Counted from the stretch's first letter, positions 7,914-17,173 are shown. The stretch: DNA of 64,000 nt from an uncultured Clostridium sp. (GCA_900548455.1 URKQ01000013.1:1-64000); one strand, 5' to 3'. Notes: generated by a model not told the origin, from the letters alone. Numbers and translations are program-made.

Positions 7914-9422
7914 CTAATTTATATTATATATTTCACTATACTTTTTATTTAAATAATCTAGAAAATACTTTGGATTTAATTCCTCTCCCGTAACTTTAAC
8001 CACTAATTCAGATGGAGTATATAATTTTCCATACTTATGAATATTTTCTTTTAACCAGTTGTTGATTATCATGAAGTTACCATTTTTAACCTCAACATCA
8101 TAGTTTGGAATATCTTTTTTCATTTGATTTAAAAATTGTGCTCCATATAAATTTCCTAATGCATAACTTGGAAAATACCCAATTAATCCACCACTCCAAT
8201 GAGAATCTTGAAGCACACCCTCTGAATAATTGGAAGGTTCAACTCCTAAATACTCCTTGCATTTTTTATTCCATACATCTGGCAATTCATCTACCGTTAT
8301 TTCATTATTCATCAATGCTCTCTCAATTTCATATCTTATTATTATATGGATACTATATGTCAATTCATCAGCTTCAATTCTAATTAATGAGGGTTCTACT
8401 TTGTTAATAGCTTTATAAAAAGAATTAAAACTTACTTCATTAAATTGTGGAAAAGTAGCTTGTACATCTTCATAGAAATATGTCCAAAATTCTTTACTTC
8501 TTCCTAATATATTTTCATAAAATCTTGATTGTGATTCATGAATTCCCATAGAAGTACCACCTGATAGCCCTGTGTACTCTAATTTATCATCACAATTTTG
8601 TTCATATATTCCATGACCACCTTCATGAATATTACTAAAAAAAGCACTTTTAAAGTCATTTTCATAGTAATGCGTAGTAATTCTTACATCTTTATTTCCA
8701 AAACTAGTGGTAAATGGATGAACGGTAGTATCTAATCTACCTGCTTGAAAATCATACCCTAATTTTTCAAGAACTTCTCTTCCAAATCTATCTTGATCAC
8801 TTATAGAACACTTTTTCTTTAAGAAGGAATCATCGATGGTTACATTAGATTTTTTCACCTTTTCTAATAACTCTACAACTCCATCTTTTAATATTTTGAA
8901 TATTCCATCTAATTTTTCAACAGATATATTTTTTTCATAGTCATTTAAACACTTATTGTAAATATTACCTTCATATCCGATATATTCAGAAAACTCTCTA
9001 TTAAATTCAATTATTTTAGATAAATATGGTTTAAACCCCTCATAGTCATTATTTTCTTTTGCCTTTTTCCAAAATGCTTCAGATGATGAGCATAGCATCT
9101 GATATTCAGTACTTCTTTCTTTAGGAATTTTAACTATTTGATCATATTCTTCTTTTAAGTTTTCTATCATCCTTTTATCTAAAAAAGATAATTTATCCAT
9201 TTTATCAGAAAAATACTCCAACCATTGACATACTTTCCGATCAGTAAGCATATTTAAAAGCTGTCCATATAGATACCCAATGACTTCAACTCTTCCCGGT
9301 ATAGCTTTTTCTGGAACTCCAGTCTGCATATCCCAATTAATCAATCCTTCAGTTTGAATTATATAGTTCATCTTTCTTATATGATTCCTTAATTCACTTA
9401 AATTTTTCTCTACATTATCCAT
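7914..9422 (-). CDS. Carboxypeptidase M32 (thermostable carboxypeptidase 1 type)
   Basis: A 502-residue zinc metallocarboxypeptidase that removes C-terminal amino acids from peptides in the cytoplasm. The zinc motif HEGGH is at residues 266-270, followed by the family's GLSGGTSMGIHESQSR, which supplies the third ligand (Glu). DTTVHPF near 231 and FPSYALGNLYGAQ near 425 are further M32 signatures. The length is standard. The ATG follows GAGGGAG. It is not tightly linked to other genes; a GNAT gene lies 60 bases upstream on the same strand and may be cotranscribed. Confidence 0.94.
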   Translation of the reverse strand: MDNVEKNLSELRNHIRKMNYIIQTEGLINWDMQTGVPEKAIPGRVEVIGYLYGQLLNMLTDRKVCQWLEYFSDKMDKLSFLDKRMIENLKEEYDQIVKIPKERSTEYQMLCSSSEAFWKKAKENNDYEGFKPYLSKIIEFNREFSEYIGYEGNIYNKCLNDYEKNISVEKLDGIFKILKDGVVELLEKVKKSNVTIDDSFLKKKCSISDQDRFGREVLEKLGYDFQAGRLDTTVHPFTTSFGNKDVRITTHYYENDFKSAFFSNIHEGGHGIYEQNCDDKLEYTGLSGGTSMGIHESQSRFYENILGRSKEFWTYFYEDVQATFPQFNEVSFNSFYKAINKVEPSLIRIEADELTYSIHIIIRYEIERALMNNEITVDELPDVWNKKCKEYLGVEPSNYSEGVLQDSHWSGGLIGYFPSYALGNLYGAQFLNQMKKDIPNYDVEVKNGNFMIINNWLKENIHKYGKLYTPSELVVKVTGEELNPKYFLDYLNKKYSEIYNIN

Positions 9423-9482
9423 ATATTATACACTCCCTCAATATTTAAATATAAAAATATAATTTGGAAAAATATATATTAC

Positions 9483-9986
9483 TTAACATTTAACTGCAAA
9501 ATCATTTATTTTAAAAATACTAATATGGTAGTCTTCCTCTTTATAATCTCCTAAATATTCAAATCCTGCTTTATTATAAAAATGTTTTAACTTTTCATTT
9601 CCATTCCAACAATCTAAATATAAATCTTCATGTGTAAAATCATAGTCCTCCCTTATATATGTTAGAATCTCACTTCCTAAGCCTAACCCCTGAACACTAG
9701 GCATAATTGCTAATCTATATAAATACTTTCCCTTTTTGTTCATGTAAAACTCATTATCACTCTCATTTAGGCTTCTGATGGAAAAAGTTGCTATGGGCTG
9801 ATTTTTATAATTCACTAAAAATACTCTTTCACCCAATATATCTCTAATTATTATTTCCCTGTCCCATGGATATTCCCATTGATTTATTCCCTTATTAATC
9901 AAATCTTCAGTAACGTTGTCTAAAATTTTTACCACTTTGTTTATATCATCTTTTCTCACTAACTCAACTGTAATATCGCCATTCAT
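9483..9986 (-). CDS. GNAT-family N-acetyltransferase
   Basis: A 167-residue acetyl-CoA-dependent transferase. The acetyl-CoA pyrophosphate loop is visible as VQGLGLGSEIL near residue 105, after the beta-4 strand LYRLAIMPS. The C-terminus LYLDCWNGNEKLKHFYNKAGFEYLG is the usual GNAT core end. The start at 9986 was chosen because GAAGGAAGGGA lies just before it; a longer reading to 10007 would place that site inside the gene. The substrate is unknown. Confidence 0.85.
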   Translation of the reverse strand: MNGDITVELVRKDDINKVVKILDNVTEDLINKGINQWEYPWDREIIIRDILGERVFLVNYKNQPIATFSIRSLNESDNEFYMNKKGKYLYRLAIMPSVQGLGLGSEILTYIREDYDFTHEDLYLDCWNGNEKLKHFYNKAGFEYLGDYKEEDYHISIFKINDFAVKC

Positions 9987-10147
9987 ATAATCCCTTCCTT
10001 CTAGCATTTATTGTTATCCCTCAAACTGACTATTGCTCTATATATAAAATAGTATATACCACACTTGAATTTTTTTCCATATTTTTATTATTATTTTCTA
10101 TAATTTTATTATGTTGACATAAAAATCTTCATTATATTGTTATTTAT

Positions 10148-10165
10148 TTGTCACATTGTTGACAC
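10148..10165 (+). promoter_or_regulatory. Direct-repeat activator site of sRNA unit A
   Basis: TTGTCAC (10148-10154) and TTGACAC (10159-10165) repeat with an 11-base period, as in sites of OmpR/PhoB-type response regulators. TATTAT follows at 10176-10181 as a -10. No normal -35 spacing is found, which fits an activator-dependent promoter. Confidence 0.5.
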
Positions 10166-10187
10166 ATAAAATAGTTATTATTTACTC

Positions 10188-10287
10188 ATAGATAATTCAA
10201 TTCCCCATTAAATTATCAGTATTAACCCCTTTTGAAATGTTACTTAATAAAAAAACAAAACCATCTTTAAGGGTGGTTTTGTTTTTT
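10188..10287 (+). ncRNA. Candidate small RNA A with C-rich single-stranded motifs
   Basis: A transcript of about 100 bases is proposed, starting near ATAGA at 10188 and ending at a 14-bp hairpin (10250-10263 with 10274-10287) with a T run. It carries TTCCCCATTAAA and TTAACCCCTTTT, plus AAATGTTACTTAA, all shared with unit B. CCCC patches of this kind could pair with GGGGT-type ribosome binding sites. No open reading frame with a ribosome site is present. The start and function are inferred. Confidence 0.55.
10250..10287 (+). terminator. Terminator of small RNA A
   Basis: Stem 10250-10263 with 10274-10287; its outer arms are A- and T-rich, giving the T run on the plus strand. No protein gene ends here. 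Confidence 0.75.
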
Positions 10288-10372
10288 AACTTTTAATAAT
10301 AATTTGATTACATTCAATTTTTATTTCAATAATTAGCCAAATATATATATTTATCTTTGTTTTTTAACATAG

Positions 10373-10390
10373 TTGACACTTATCTGACAC
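10373..10390 (+). promoter_or_regulatory. Direct-repeat activator site of sRNA unit B
   Basis: TTGACAC (10373-10379) and CTGACAC (10384-10390) have the same 11-base period as in unit A. TATTAT (10401-10406) and CATAGA (10412-10417) follow at exactly the spacings of unit A. Confidence 0.5.
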
Positions 10391-10412
10391 ATTATTCTTT
10401 TATTATTAAACC

Positions 10413-10508
10413 ATAGAATTTTAACCCCATTAAAATGTCTAACCCCTGATATATGTAAATGTTACTTAAAGTAAATTAGCCACATGAATTTATTCATGTG
10501 GCTAATTT
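10413..10508 (+). ncRNA. Candidate small RNA B, homologue of A
   Basis: A transcript of about 96 bases is proposed, from ATAGA near 10413 to the hairpin at 10473-10508. It shares ACCCCATTAAAA, AACCCCT and AAATGTTACTTAA with unit A, while the hairpin sequence is different. Conservation of the C-rich parts and control region, but not of the terminator, argues for a duplicated regulatory RNA. Confidence 0.55.
10473..10508. terminator. Bidirectional terminator (sRNA B and GltD-like gene)
   Basis: A perfect 16-bp stem (10473-10488 with 10493-10508) and 4-base loop. It immediately follows the GltD-like stop on the minus strand and ends unit B on the plus strand. Confidence 0.75.
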
Positions 10509-10509
10509 A

Positions 10510-11754
10510 TTATATTCCCATGCAATAGCTGTCCATAGCCTCTGCTACTATCTTTGCGTTGGCAACTGCCTCAACAACTGTCTTTGCACCTGTTACAACA
10601 TCTCCTGAAGCAAATACACCCTTTCTCGTTGTATGACCAACCTCATCTACTGCTAATAATCCATTCTTTGTGGTTTCTAAATTCTTTGTATTATTTACTA
10701 TGTTGTTTTTAGGACTTTGGCTTATTGCAATTATAACAGAATCACATTCTATTATTTCCTCTGAGTCCACTACATCTTTAAATATTACACGTCCTTCTTC
10801 TGATACATCCTTATTGATGTTTTTAAATATTACACCCTTCTCTAAAATCTCTACTGGAGCTTTATACAAAATAAACTCTACGCCATCTTCTTTAGCTTCT
10901 TTTATTTCTTGCTTTGTTGCTGTCATCTCCTCAAACCCTTTTCTATACACAATGGTTACATTGGATCCATTTCTTTTAGCAACTCTAGCAGCGTCCATAG
11001 CAACATTTCCTGCTCCTATGACGATAACTCTCTTTCCAATGGTAAATGAATCTGGAGACATTAAATAATTAATAGCATAATTAACATGCCCATGCATTTC
11101 ACCCTTAATATTCAATGTCTTAGGATTCCATACTCCTGTACCTATAAAAACCGATTTAAATCCGTCCTCTAATAATTTATCTAAAGTTATTACAGGACCT
11201 ACTAGGGTATTATATTTAATTTTAACACCAAGAGAAATTAATTTCTTTTCTAATAGTTCTAATATAGAATTAGGTAGCCTATACTCAGGAATTCCATATC
11301 TAAGCATACCCCCTAAGCTACTCATTTTTTCAAAAATAGTAACATCATATCCCTTGTTTGCTAAAATAAATGCTATAGCTATTCCCGCTGGACCTGATCC
11401 AATAATTGCAATTTTAATACCATTCTTTTTTACATTAGTAGTTTTTAATTTTTCTAAATAATTATATGAAATATGATGTTCAATATCTCCAAATTTTATT
11501 GGTTCTCCCTTAATCCCTCTTACACAGTTTCCAATACATTGATTTTCATGGGGACATACTATTGAACATACTACAGATAAAGGATTATTATCAAATAAAA
11601 CCTTCCCAGCTTCCTCCATTTTATTATTTTTATATAGATCTATTATTCTTGGAATATCAGTATTAATAGGACAATTATTTTTGCAGCGTGGCACTTTACA
11701 TTGTAAACATCTATCTACATCTTTATTTATTAAATCAATATTTAATTTTTTCAT
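10510..11754 (-). CDS. Stand-alone GltD-like NAD(P)H-dependent oxidoreductase
   Basis: A 414-residue flavoprotein related to the small subunit of glutamate synthase. Residues 16-30 hold the Fe-S motif CLQCKVPRCKNNCP (C-x2-C-x4-C-x3-C), with more cysteines at CSIVCPHENQCIGNC. The FAD site GSGPAGIAIAF is near residue 118 and the NAD(P)H site GAGNVAMDAARVAKR near 247; the last 30 residues hold the ATG-like FAD motif ASGDVVTGAKTVVEA. No large glutamate synthase subunit lies nearby. Stand-alone members pass electrons in NfnB-like or other redox enzymes, so glutamate synthesis should not be assumed. GGGGGAA precedes the ATG. Confidence 0.88.
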   Translation of the reverse strand: MKKLNIDLINKDVDRCLQCKVPRCKNNCPINTDIPRIIDLYKNNKMEEAGKVLFDNNPLSVVCSIVCPHENQCIGNCVRGIKGEPIKFGDIEHHISYNYLEKLKTTNVKKNGIKIAIIGSGPAGIAIAFILANKGYDVTIFEKMSSLGGMLRYGIPEYRLPNSILELLEKKLISLGVKIKYNTLVGPVITLDKLLEDGFKSVFIGTGVWNPKTLNIKGEMHGHVNYAINYLMSPDSFTIGKRVIVIGAGNVAMDAARVAKRNGSNVTIVYRKGFEEMTATKQEIKEAKEDGVEFILYKAPVEILEKGVIFKNINKDVSEEGRVIFKDVVDSEEIIECDSVIIAISQSPKNNIVNNTKNLETTKNGLLAVDEVGHTTRKGVFASGDVVTGAKTVVEAVANAKIVAEAMDSYCMGI

Positions 11755-12099
11755 TTGTTCCCCCTAATTTATTCTGGCTCTGTTTTACCTCAAAGCTTTT
11801 ATTCTTTAGTTTTTGATATATATGTTACAATTAATATTTCAAATTATAATCATATATAGTTTAAAATCCTTATATACGTTGCTCAATATATTTAATATTA
11901 TATATACCAAACAAAATTAATAAAATAAATAATCTATATTGCAACTTATATAGAATTATAATATATATTATTAAATTAAGAAAGTATACGCTCATATTAA
12001 GAATATTTTCAAAACTATAATGATAATTAAAACTCCTTCTTAAAAAGTTATATTTTTCTATAAATTAGACAAAATATAAAATGAAAGGAGATAGACTTT
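11755..12099. other. AT-rich divergent promoter gap before lemA
   Basis: The gap is 345 bases, almost wholly A and T. No gene, hairpin with a T run or known RNA motif was seen. TTAAAA and TATATT 16 bases apart near 12027-12054 could be a lemA promoter, but AT-rich DNA gives many such hits. Confidence 0.4.
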
Positions 12100-12672
12100 A
12101 TGAAAAAAGGAACTAAAATTACTATTGCTATAGTTGCAATAATTATACTAATTGCTATTTTTTTTGTTGGTGGATATAACGACCTAGTTTCCCTAGATCA
12201 ACAAGTTAATGCTGCATCCTCTAACATTGATACTCAACTGCAACGTCGTTCTGATTTAATTCCCAATCTCGTAAATACCGTTAAGGGATATGCTTCTCAA
12301 GAAAAAGATATCTTTTCAGAAATAGCTACTGCTAGAACAAAACTTGCGGGTGCAAATAACATAACTGACCAAGCAAATGCTGATTCTGAATTATCAAATG
12401 CGTTATCACGATTATTATTAATAGTGGAAAATTATCCAGATTTAAAATCTAGTCAAAATTTTAAAGACTTAGCTATTCAACTAGAAGGTACTGAAAATAG
12501 AATCGCTATTGCTAGACAAGATTACAATACCGTTGCTACTGAATACAATGTTAAGAGAAGAAAATTTCCAACTATAATTATATCTTCAATATTTGGATTC
12601 AACGAAAAACCACTATATGAAGCCAGTGATACTGCTAAAGAAGTACCATCTGTAGACTTCAATGCACAATAA
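12100..12672 (+). CDS. lemA: LemA family protein
   Basis: A 190-residue protein with one N-terminal membrane segment (residues 7-25) and a long helical LemA domain outside. Diagnostic stretches are YNDLVSLDQQVNAASSNIDTQLQRR, split around residue 40, then DLIPNLVNTVKGYA, and the late YNVKRRKFPTIIISSIFGF. The biochemical role of LemA is not settled; it commonly travels with TPM-domain (YgcG) proteins, as it does here with a one-base stop/start overlap, which indicates translational coupling. AAAGGAGA precedes the ATG. Confidence 0.93.
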   Translation: MKKGTKITIAIVAIIILIAIFFVGGYNDLVSLDQQVNAASSNIDTQLQRRSDLIPNLVNTVKGYASQEKDIFSEIATARTKLAGANNITDQANADSELSNALSRLLLIVENYPDLKSSQNFKDLAIQLEGTENRIAIARQDYNTVATEYNVKRRKFPTIIISSIFGFNEKPLYEASDTAKEVPSVDFNAQ

Positions 12673-13448
12673 TGAAGCATAAAAAAAAGTTTTTCAAAAT
12701 ATTATTAACTTCTCTTTTAATTTTTATTACATTTAATTCAATAGCTCTAGGTGATTCACAATTTCCATCTCCATCATCATATAAATATGTAAATGACTAC
12801 GCTAACGTCTTAGACCATAATACAATTAATGAAATAATATCAATTGGCCATGAACTGGAAACCAAAACAACAGCTCAAGCTGTAATTGTAATTATTCCCT
12901 CTACTTCTAACACTCCTATTGAAGATTATGCAAACAAATTATTTAGAGAGTGGGGAATTGGGAGTAGCGAAAAAGATAATGGTCTTCTAATTCTATTATC
13001 TTTAAATGATAAACAATGGAGAGTTGAAGTTGGTCGGGGATTAGAAGGAGTTCTCCCTGATTTATTAACAAGCACAGTTATGGAAAAAACAGCTAAGCCA
13101 TATTTTGTGGAAGGTAATTATTCAGAAGGCTTACTTGAAAGTTATAGCATTTTCACTGATTCTATAGCTAAAGAATATGGAGTAACACTGGATAACTCCT
13201 TGAATATAACACCACCTACTCAATCATCCCACAGAAAAAATGGTTTAATTTTCAGTGGAATATTACTACTTCTTATTTTATTAGACTTAATATTTAATAG
13301 AGGTAGAATTCTTTCATTAATTTTAAATATAGCATTTTGGAATAATTATATGGGAAGAGGCCCAAGAGGTGGAGGCTCCTCTGGTGGAGGATTCGGTGGA
13401 TTTGGTGGCGGTTCATCTAATGGAGGGGGCTCCTCTGGTAGCTGGTAA
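12672..13448 (+). CDS. TPM-domain (YgcG-like) membrane-anchored protein
   Basis: A 258-residue protein. A signal peptide spans residues 1-27, followed by a TPM domain at about 33-160 (VNDYANVLDH, REWGIGSSEKDNGLLILLS, VGRGLEGVLPD). Hydrophobic helices follow near 193-225, and the protein ends in a low-complexity Gly/Ser tail. TPM domains are found in phosphatases and membrane-complex factors. The start codon overlaps the lemA stop (TAATG), so the pair is made together and probably acts together at the membrane. A strong hairpin follows. Confidence 0.9.
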   Translation: MKHKKKFFKILLTSLLIFITFNSIALGDSQFPSPSSYKYVNDYANVLDHNTINEIISIGHELETKTTAQAVIVIIPSTSNTPIEDYANKLFREWGIGSSEKDNGLLILLSLNDKQWRVEVGRGLEGVLPDLLTSTVMEKTAKPYFVEGNYSEGLLESYSIFTDSIAKEYGVTLDNSLNITPPTQSSHRKNGLIFSGILLLLILLDLIFNRGRILSLILNIAFWNNYMGRGPRGGGSSGGGFGGFGGGSSNGGGSSGSW

Positions 13449-13450
13449 AT

Positions 13451-13485
13451 AAAAAAGGTTGGAAATTAAATTTCCAACCTTTTTT
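13451..13485. terminator. Bidirectional terminator between the TPM gene and uppP
   Basis: A 15-bp perfect stem with A and T runs on both sides, between convergent genes. Confidence 0.9.
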
Positions 13486-13486
13486 A

Positions 13487-14341
13487 CTATACATTTGTAA
13501 TTACTTTTGTAAATACTAATACAGCTAATAATATTCCTATAGCAACTCTATAAACAGCAAAAACTCTCATAGGCTTTTTCTTTAAGAATGTTATAAATTT
13601 ATCCATAACAACTATTGATACTATGAATGCAACAACGAATCCAATAACTAACGCGATCCACAAGGTAGGTGTCATTATTGAAAAATCAAATTTGAACAAA
13701 TCCAATCCAGAGGATGCAATCATTGCTGGTATAGCTAAAAAGAATGAAAACTCTGCAGCTATAGGTGTAGATAACCCTGCAATCCATCCACCCATTATTG
13801 TAGATGCACTTCTAGACATTCCTGGCCATACAGCTAGTACCTGAAATACCCCTACTTTAAGAGCTTGAATTGGTGTTATATTATCTATATGCTTTGTAGC
13901 ATGCTTTTTCTTTCTAAAAATATTTTCAATTACAAGTAATAAAATTCCACCTACTATTAATCCTGCTATTACAGCTTTTACATTAAATAAGCTTTTAATT
14001 TGTTTATGAAATAAAACACCTACTATTCCCATTGGAATACATCCAATTAAAACATTTATTCCAAATCTAAAACCTGTTTCTCCATTTTTGCCGCCGGAGA
14101 AAATATATTTAAAAAATTCGATTACACTGTCTTTTATTTTCTTCCAAAACAAAACTACAACTGCAAGAATTGCTCCTAACTGAATAACAACTTCAAACAT
14201 TGCAGCAAATTCACCTTTAAAATTAATAGCATTTCCAACTAATATCATATGTCCAGTTGATGATACCGGAATAAATTCTGTTAATCCTTCTACTATGGCA
14301 ATAATTATTGCCTTAAGTATAAACAATAAATCTAAGCCCAC
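13487..14341 (-). CDS. uppP: Undecaprenyl-diphosphatase (BacA/UppP)
   Basis: This 284-residue polytopic membrane enzyme dephosphorylates undecaprenyl diphosphate and so recycles the lipid carrier of cell-wall synthesis; extra copies give bacitracin resistance. Both catalytic motifs are intact: EGLTEFIPVSSTGH near residue 14 and PGMSRSASTIMGGW near 175. The start is GTG at 14341, since AGGAGTGG lies directly upstream; a longer TTG reading would swallow that site. It is a single gene transcribed toward the TPM gene, sharing its terminator. Confidence 0.95.
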   Translation of the reverse strand: MGLDLLFILKAIIIAIVEGLTEFIPVSSTGHMILVGNAINFKGEFAAMFEVVIQLGAILAVVVLFWKKIKDSVIEFFKYIFSGGKNGETGFRFGINVLIGCIPMGIVGVLFHKQIKSLFNVKAVIAGLIVGGILLLVIENIFRKKKHATKHIDNITPIQALKVGVFQVLAVWPGMSRSASTIMGGWIAGLSTPIAAEFSFFLAIPAMIASSGLDLFKFDFSIMTPTLWIALVIGFVVAFIVSIVVMDKFITFLKKKPMRVFAVYRVAIGILLAVLVFTKVITNV

Positions 14342-14451
14342 ATAACCACTCCTTTTTACCAATTATTTTATGTATAAAACTCGTATTACATAATGAAGTT
14401 ACTAATTAATTATAACATCCTTTTTCTCTAAAAATATTACATTTTTGTAAC

Positions 14452-15105
14452 TTAATCTTCTCTAATAGATTTTAATCTATTTTCAACTTCTTTTATCATA
14501 TTATTTCTATCCTCTAAATTTCCTACAATATCTGTTTTATCCATATCAATTATTAACACTTGGCTTGCACTATAGTGATTCATTACCCAATCATCATAAT
14601 CTTTCCAAAGAAATTTATAATACTCAACTAAAGCCTCATCTAATTCATATTCTCTTCCTCTTCTTTTAATCCTATTTAAAACAGTTTCAAAAGATCCCTT
14701 TAAATATACCATTAAATCTGGTGCCTTTTTAGGTAGTTCCTTTAGTTCTTCCATCATGTTATCAGCTAAATTTTCATATACTTCCATTTCTAACTCTGAC
14801 ATTCTTCCTAATTCCATATTTTTCTTAGCAAAATACCAATCTTCATATATTGATCTATCTAATACATTATTATCATTAACTAATGCTTTTTTTATACTTT
14901 TAAATCGTGTGTCTAAAAACCATAATTGAAGTAAAAACGGATATCTTTTAGCTTGTATTTCTTCTTGGGTAGCTGTATAAAACAACGGTAATATTTTATT
15001 ATCCTCCACTGATTCATAAAACACCTCACTATTAAAATGCTCACCCAAGACCTCCGCTACACTAGTTTTTCCAAGACCTATCATCCCACCTACAACTATC
15101 AACAT
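14452..15105 (-). CDS. Deoxynucleoside kinase (dAK/dGK type)
   Basis: A 217-residue cytoplasmic kinase that salvages deoxynucleosides by phosphorylation. The P-loop GGMIGLGKTS is at residues 6-15, the DRS motif in VLDRSIYED near 81, and the arginine-rich LID in IKRRGREYE near 143. The size matches the Gram-positive deoxyadenosine/deoxyguanosine kinase family. Exact base specificity cannot be read. GAAAGGTG precedes the ATG. It is monocistronic by spacing. Confidence 0.9.
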   Translation of the reverse strand: MLIVVGGMIGLGKTSVAEVLGEHFNSEVFYESVEDNKILPLFYTATQEEIQAKRYPFLLQLWFLDTRFKSIKKALVNDNNVLDRSIYEDWYFAKKNMELGRMSELEMEVYENLADNMMEELKELPKKAPDLMVYLKGSFETVLNRIKRRGREYELDEALVEYYKFLWKDYDDWVMNHYSASQVLIIDMDKTDIVGNLEDRNNMIKEVENRLKSIRED

Positions 15106-15315
15106 TCTTCACCTTTCCCTTCATCACCTGCGCATAAATTAAAAACCCATTTAAATAATAGCATTAAAATTATTAATTAAATTAATTGATATCATAATAA
15201 GCAATTTAATTATATATCATTTTTTCTTTAATAAGTGTTTTTATTTTTTTAAGAATATTGCAAAAAACTTTAAATATAACCTTAATAAGAATTTACTGCA
15301 GAACAAAATTAAAAA

Positions 15316-15350
15316 TGCAGCCTTATAGATTTAAATTCTATAAGGCTGCA
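15316..15350 (-). terminator. Terminator after the first chemoreceptor gene
   Basis: A perfect 14-bp stem (15316-15329 with 15337-15350) lies six bases after the stop codon, followed by a T run on the minus strand. Confidence 0.85.
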
Positions 15351-15355
15351 AATTT

Positions 15356-17041
15356 TTATAGCTTAAATTTTTGAATTTGTATTTTCATCTCTTCTGCTAA
15401 TTTTTCAAGATCACGAGTAGCACTAGCCACAACTTCAATTGCTGCTTCTTGCTCTTGAACTGATGCCGCTACCTCTTCTGTACTAGCTGCATTTTCTTCT
15501 GATATTACTGATAGATTATTCATAATCTGAATAAAGGACTCATTTTTTTCATTTATCATATCTGAGTATTTCGAAACCACATCAATTATTTCATTTACTT
15601 TTTCAACAGAACTAGCTATACCATCAAACTTTTCTGTAGTAACATTAATTTTTTCATTCTGAATATCAGCACTTCTTTTAACATTTACCATTGCATCAAC
15701 ACCAATGTTAGTTTTGTTAGCTAATTCATTTATAATTTCTGTGATTTCTGTAGTAAATTGATTTGATTGTTCTGCTAATTTTCTTATCTCATCAGCAACA
15801 ACTGCAAATCCCCTGCCCGTTTCCCCTGCTCTAGCAGCTTCGATAGCAGCATTTAACGCCAGTAAATTAGTTTGTTCTGCAATACTTTTTATCATTCCAC
15901 TTGAAATTTCAATCTTCTCAGCACTTTCCTTTGTATTAATCATTATGCTATTAACTTTATCTAACTCAACATTACTGTTTCTGTTAGCATCAATTAATTC
16001 TTTTAGTGCTAATACACCCTCATCCTTTAACTCACTCACTTCATATGTGGCTTTATTTAATGATAAAATATTTTCTTTATTATCTTTTACTATTTTATTT
16101 AATTCATTAATTTCTCTTAAACCTTTTTCACCGTCTTTTGCTTGCTCTGTAGCACTTTCTGCAATTTGTGTTACTGCATTACTTATTTCATCTGCCGTAC
16201 TTGCAGTCTGCTTCATATTTTCTGAGAGCTCTTCTACCTCTTCATTTATGTTATTAGAACTATTATCGATAGATTTAATAATATCTACAAAGTCCCTTTG
16301 CATATTATCTAAAGCATTCACAATAGGCTCTAATTCAACAGTATTACCTAGCTTGTCTTTATCTATGTAAGTACTAAAATCTCCACTTGATAGAACGTTA
16401 CACTGATTTGATATTTCAGTTAAAGGTTTAAACATCTTCCTGCAAATCAATGTAATAAATATGGCAAATGCAACTATTCCTACAATTAAAGAGATTACTT
16501 GCTTAATAAGCAAAGAATTTGTTATCTTAGTGACTTCTGTTTCATAAACTCCTATATCCAATGCCCCATAGTGACTTCCATTTACCGTAATAGGAACCAT
16601 TGAATCATAAGTCCAGCATTCTTGAGTCTTAGCATAATACTTTTTATTTTTAATATTACCGTTTCTAGCCCCATCAACAGTATATTCATCATCTATATAG
16701 GACTTTCCATTCTTCTCTTTGTCCGTATGAACAACCGCAATTGCATCTTTACTAATTACTACCCCATAAGCAAAAAAATCGCTTTCCTTTTTTTGATCAT
16801 CTAGCATTTTCTGAAGTCCATCAATATCGTTTGGATTAGCTTCTAATATAGCTGACGCTCTTTTAGATATCTGTTTTGCAAGTTCTGTGTAGTCCTTTAC
16901 CATTACTTCACTCGTTTTATCAGCAACTGATTTTATACTGACAGCACAATTTATACAACTTATTAAAATGAATATGCCAATACTGAACAATACAATAGTT
17001 CTAGTCAAACTTTTCTTCGCATACTTTTTATTTTTTTTCAT
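15356..17041 (-). CDS. Methyl-accepting chemotaxis protein, single-Cache type
   Basis: A 561-residue receptor. The N-terminal membrane helix spans about 12-34. An extracellular Cache-like sensor at 35-175 has FAYGVVISKDAIAVVHTD and a late YGALDIGVYE. A second helix at about 180-202 is followed by HAMP and a coiled signalling domain. The conserved hairpin tip AEQTNLLALNAAIEAARAG is intact, so it should couple to CheA/CheW. The start ATG at 17041 follows GGAGGGG; a GTG further out would include that site. No other che genes are nearby. The ligand is unknown. Confidence 0.92.
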   Translation of the reverse strand: MKKNKKYAKKSLTRTIVLFSIGIFILISCINCAVSIKSVADKTSEVMVKDYTELAKQISKRASAILEANPNDIDGLQKMLDDQKKESDFFAYGVVISKDAIAVVHTDKEKNGKSYIDDEYTVDGARNGNIKNKKYYAKTQECWTYDSMVPITVNGSHYGALDIGVYETEVTKITNSLLIKQVISLIVGIVAFAIFITLICRKMFKPLTEISNQCNVLSSGDFSTYIDKDKLGNTVELEPIVNALDNMQRDFVDIIKSIDNSSNNINEEVEELSENMKQTASTADEISNAVTQIAESATEQAKDGEKGLREINELNKIVKDNKENILSLNKATYEVSELKDEGVLALKELIDANRNSNVELDKVNSIMINTKESAEKIEISSGMIKSIAEQTNLLALNAAIEAARAGETGRGFAVVADEIRKLAEQSNQFTTEITEIINELANKTNIGVDAMVNVKRSADIQNEKINVTTEKFDGIASSVEKVNEIIDVVSKYSDMINEKNESFIQIMNNLSVISEENAASTEEVAASVQEQEAAIEVVASATRDLEKLAEEMKIQIQKFKL

Positions 17042-17173
17042 TTTATCCCCTCCATACACTTAGTATCGTCATATTGATGATAATTTTTTATCATTAAATC
17101 ATTTATTTCTTTTATTTTTTTTATAATTTTAAAATTATTTATAATATTTTTATTTAAATTAACAAAGCAAAGA

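Larger units (their letters stand above)
9987..10509. other. Intergenic region holding two tandem small-RNA-like units
   Basis: There is no protein-coding potential in this 523-base gap. Two homologous units in the plus direction, each with a conserved upstream direct repeat, a C-rich middle and its own hairpin, fill 10148-10508. An extra lone TTGACAT at 10114-10120 precedes them. Confidence 0.65.

Noticed and set aside
10510..11754. Glutamate synthase small subunit (gltD)
   Set aside because: No large subunit is nearby and stand-alone homologues often serve other redox roles, so the symbol was withheld.
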